Assembly: GCF_051401765.1 (NCBI RefSeq)
Contig: NW_027480492.1
Span: forward strand, 558,001 to 622,000
Origin: Calliopsis andreniformis
Taxonomy: Eukaryota; Arthropoda; Insecta; Hymenoptera; Andrenidae
Direction of reading: 5' to 3'
Length of the DNA: 64,000 bases
How positions within the stretch are numbered: position 1 is the first letter of the stretch; each line of letters opens with the position of its first letter. The notes under the pieces are model-generated. The model ran no database searches, was not told where the DNA came from, and was given only the letters and a program-made list of their open reading frames with translations. This document shows, piece after piece, positions 62,800 to 64,000 of this stretch. A program made the translations under genes and the position numbers.

Positions 62800-64000
62800 C
62801 TTCAATCCTCAATACTCAATCTTGAACCCTCAATCCTCAGTCCACAAACCACAATTCTGAATCCTCAACCCTGCATCCTCAGTCTTCAGCCCTCAGTCCT
62901 CAACAATCAGTTGTCAATCCTCAATCGCCAATAGAACATCCTCAATTCACAGTTTTCAATACTCAATACTCAATCTGCAATCCTCAGTCCTCAATACTCA
63001 AACCTCAATCCTCAACCTTCAATCCTCAATACTCAATCTTCTACCCACAATCCTCAATCCCCAATTCTCAATCCTTAATCCTCAATCCTCAATCTTCAAT
63101 ACTCAATCCTCAATACTCAATCTTCAATCCTCAATCCTCAATCCCCAATCCTCAAACCTCAATCCTCAACCCTCAGTCCTCAACCTCAATTCTCAATCCT
63201 CAATCCTCAATCCTCAATCCCCAATCCTCAACCTTCAATCCTCAATCCTCAATCCTCAACCTTCAATCCTCAATACTCAATCTTCAATTCACAATCCTCA
63301 ATCCTCAATCCTCAGACCTCAAACATCAATATTCAACCCTCGGTCCTTCGCCTCAATCCACAACCCTCAATCCTCAATCCTCAATCTTCAATCATCAATA
63401 TTCAATCTTCAATCCTCCATCCTCAATCCTCAATCGTCAATCCTCAATCCTCAATCCTCTATCTTCAATCCTCAATCCTCAATTCTCAATGCTCAATACT
63501 TAATCTTCAATCCTTAATACTCAATCTTCAATCCTCAATCCTCAATCCTCAATCCTCAATCCTCAATCTTCAATCCTCAATCCTCAATCCTCAATCCTCA
63601 ATCCTCAATCTTCAATCCTCAATCCCCAATCCTCAATCTTCAATCCGCAATCCTCAATCCTCAATCCTCAATCCTCAAATCTCAATTCTCAATCGTCAAT
63701 CCCCAATCCTCAATCTTCAATCCTCATTAATCAATCTCCAATCCTAGATCCTGAAAACCCAATCCTCAATCCTTAATCCTCAACATTCAATCCTCAATCC
63801 CCAGTCCTCAATCTTCAATCCTCAATGCTCCATCCTCTATCCTCAATCCTCAGTCCTCAATCCTCAACCTTCAATCCTCAATACTCAATCTTCAATCCTC
63901 AATCTTCAATCCTCAATACTCAATCCTCAATCCTCAATCCTCAATCTTCAATCCTCAATACTCAATCCTCAATCCTCAGTCCTCAATCCTCAATGTTCAA
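62800..64000. repeat. Patchwork end segment, array runs off the window
   Basis: About 62,820-63,420 matches 37,170-37,800, including the shortened island at 62902 and CAATCGCCAATAG. About 63,430-63,665 then matches 38,510-38,750. From about 63,670 to 64,000 it matches 45,090-45,420. The order of sources is the same as in the second family, with the intervening kilobases missing, as expected from deletion by unequal exchange. No unique DNA follows. Confidence 0.8.

Larger units (their letters stand above)
57686..62800. repeat. About 5.1-kb unit 3 of the third higher-order family, internally expanded
   Basis: Third copy, lengthened by two internal tandem duplications described separately. Islands lie at 58439 and 59604. 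The right part (about 62,000-62,770) matches 56,620-57,640 with some loss. A lone phase slip (CCTCAAATACTC) near 62,530 is absent from the equivalent positions near 53,430 and 57,400, so it arose after this unit formed. Confidence 0.8.
1..64000. repeat. Heptanucleotide megasatellite (TCCTCAA)n, variant-rich, fills the window
   Basis: Every line of the window reads as TCCTCAA-type heptamers. The TCA core comes back every 7 bases; the preceding triplet is usually TCC, often TCT, TAC, TCG, TCA, ACC or CCC, and the last A is often G (TCAG). The + strand is strongly depleted of G (a few percent in the lines I sampled), so the complementary strand is the G-bearing one (TTGAGGA). Pure TCCTCAA runs rarely exceed six or seven units; most of the array is mixed variants arranged in larger repeated patterns. 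No unique DNA appears at either edge, so the true length exceeds 64 kb. Stretches not listed separately below contain only this repeat. The family is not one I can name. Satellite DNA is certain from sequence; host and function are unknown. Confidence 0.98.

Noticed and set aside
1..64000. Dozens of + strand open frames of 60-450 codons encoding ILNPQSS-type proteins
   Set aside because: They result from the repeat. All forward frames read the same heptapeptide, frames overlap one another, length is not conserved between near-identical copies (one base change near 2697 splits the 451-codon frame), there is no domain, and no purine-rich ribosome-binding site precedes any of them.
1..64000. Telomere repeat
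   Set aside because: TTGAGGA is a heptamer with G on one strand, like plant-type TTTAGGG, but it has no run of three G, is highly variant and is organised in kilobase higher-order units. A terminal telomere array would be homogeneous. A subtelomeric position is not excluded.
1..64000. CRISPR array
   Set aside because: Repeats are contiguous and 7 bases long; there are no regular unrelated spacers and no cas genes.
1..64000. Shine-Dalgarno-like GAGGA on the reverse strand every 7 bases
   Set aside because: The reverse strand has a TGA in every 21 bases in all frames, so no translated product could follow; the match is a by-product of the monomer.
1..64000. Transposon or insertion sequence carrying the satellite
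   Set aside because: No transposase, terminal inverted repeats, long terminal repeats or target-site duplications were seen at any block edge; the blocks join within plain heptamers.
1..64000. Intrinsic terminators or promoters
   Set aside because: No GC-rich hairpin followed by a T run is present (longest T run about 4), and no convincing -35/-10 or TATA arrangement stands out from the repeat.

Overview
The window is a single, uninterrupted heptanucleotide satellite. From base 1 to base 64000 the + strand is built from TCCTCAA (equivalently TCAATCC) and close variants such as TCTTCAA, TACTCAA, TCGTCAA, TCATCAA, ACCTCAA, CCCTCAG and TCCTCAG. The TCA core recurs almost every 7 bases and the three bases before it vary. 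I see no unique flanking DNA at either end, so the array continues past both. I found no credible protein gene, tRNA, rRNA, CRISPR array, insertion sequence, promoter or terminator. Many + strand reading frames are open, but this follows from the repeat: 7 is not a multiple of 3, so all three forward frames read as the same heptapeptide (I-L-N-P-Q-S-S), while the reverse strand meets a TGA once per 21 bases.

The organism cannot be identified from this window. A gene-free 64-kb simple satellite with nested higher-order repeats is most like eukaryotic heterochromatin (pericentromeric, subtelomeric or B-chromosome-like DNA). Heptanucleotide tandem repeats are also known in bacteria, for example the short tandem heptamer repeats of filamentous cyanobacteria, but to my knowledge those are far shorter.

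Layout. (1) 1-25.5 kb: two tandem copies of a 12.5-12.9 kb unit, nearly identical (offset 12,545 up to about 3.4 kb, then 12,930). Each unit contains shorter repeats: a 1.75-kb block repeated 6,636 bases apart, a block of about 1.2 kb in tandem, and a block of about 1 kb repeated at a 4.45-kb distance. (2) 25.5-32.4 kb: shorter, rearranged versions of the same blocks. (3) 32.4-45.1 kb: a second family, with a 1,370-bp tandem duplication and a 3,728-bp tandem duplication plus an older partial copy. (4) 45.1-50.4 kb: a mosaic of pieces from both families. (5) 50.4-62.8 kb: three diverging units of 3.3-5 kb, the last with internal 1.17-kb and 552-bp tandem duplications. (6) 62.7-64 kb: a patchwork of segments otherwise found at 37.0-37.8, 38.5-38.75 and 45.09-45.4 kb.

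Scattered through the array are diverged islands that keep the approximate 7-base phase but carry recognisable private sequence. The commonest contains AACAATCAGTTGT and occurs about 46 times by my count. A second contains TAGAATATCCTGAA, and in six copies this has become an 18-base near-perfect palindrome. The islands serve as landmarks for the duplications. All comparisons were made by eye, so block edges are approximate.
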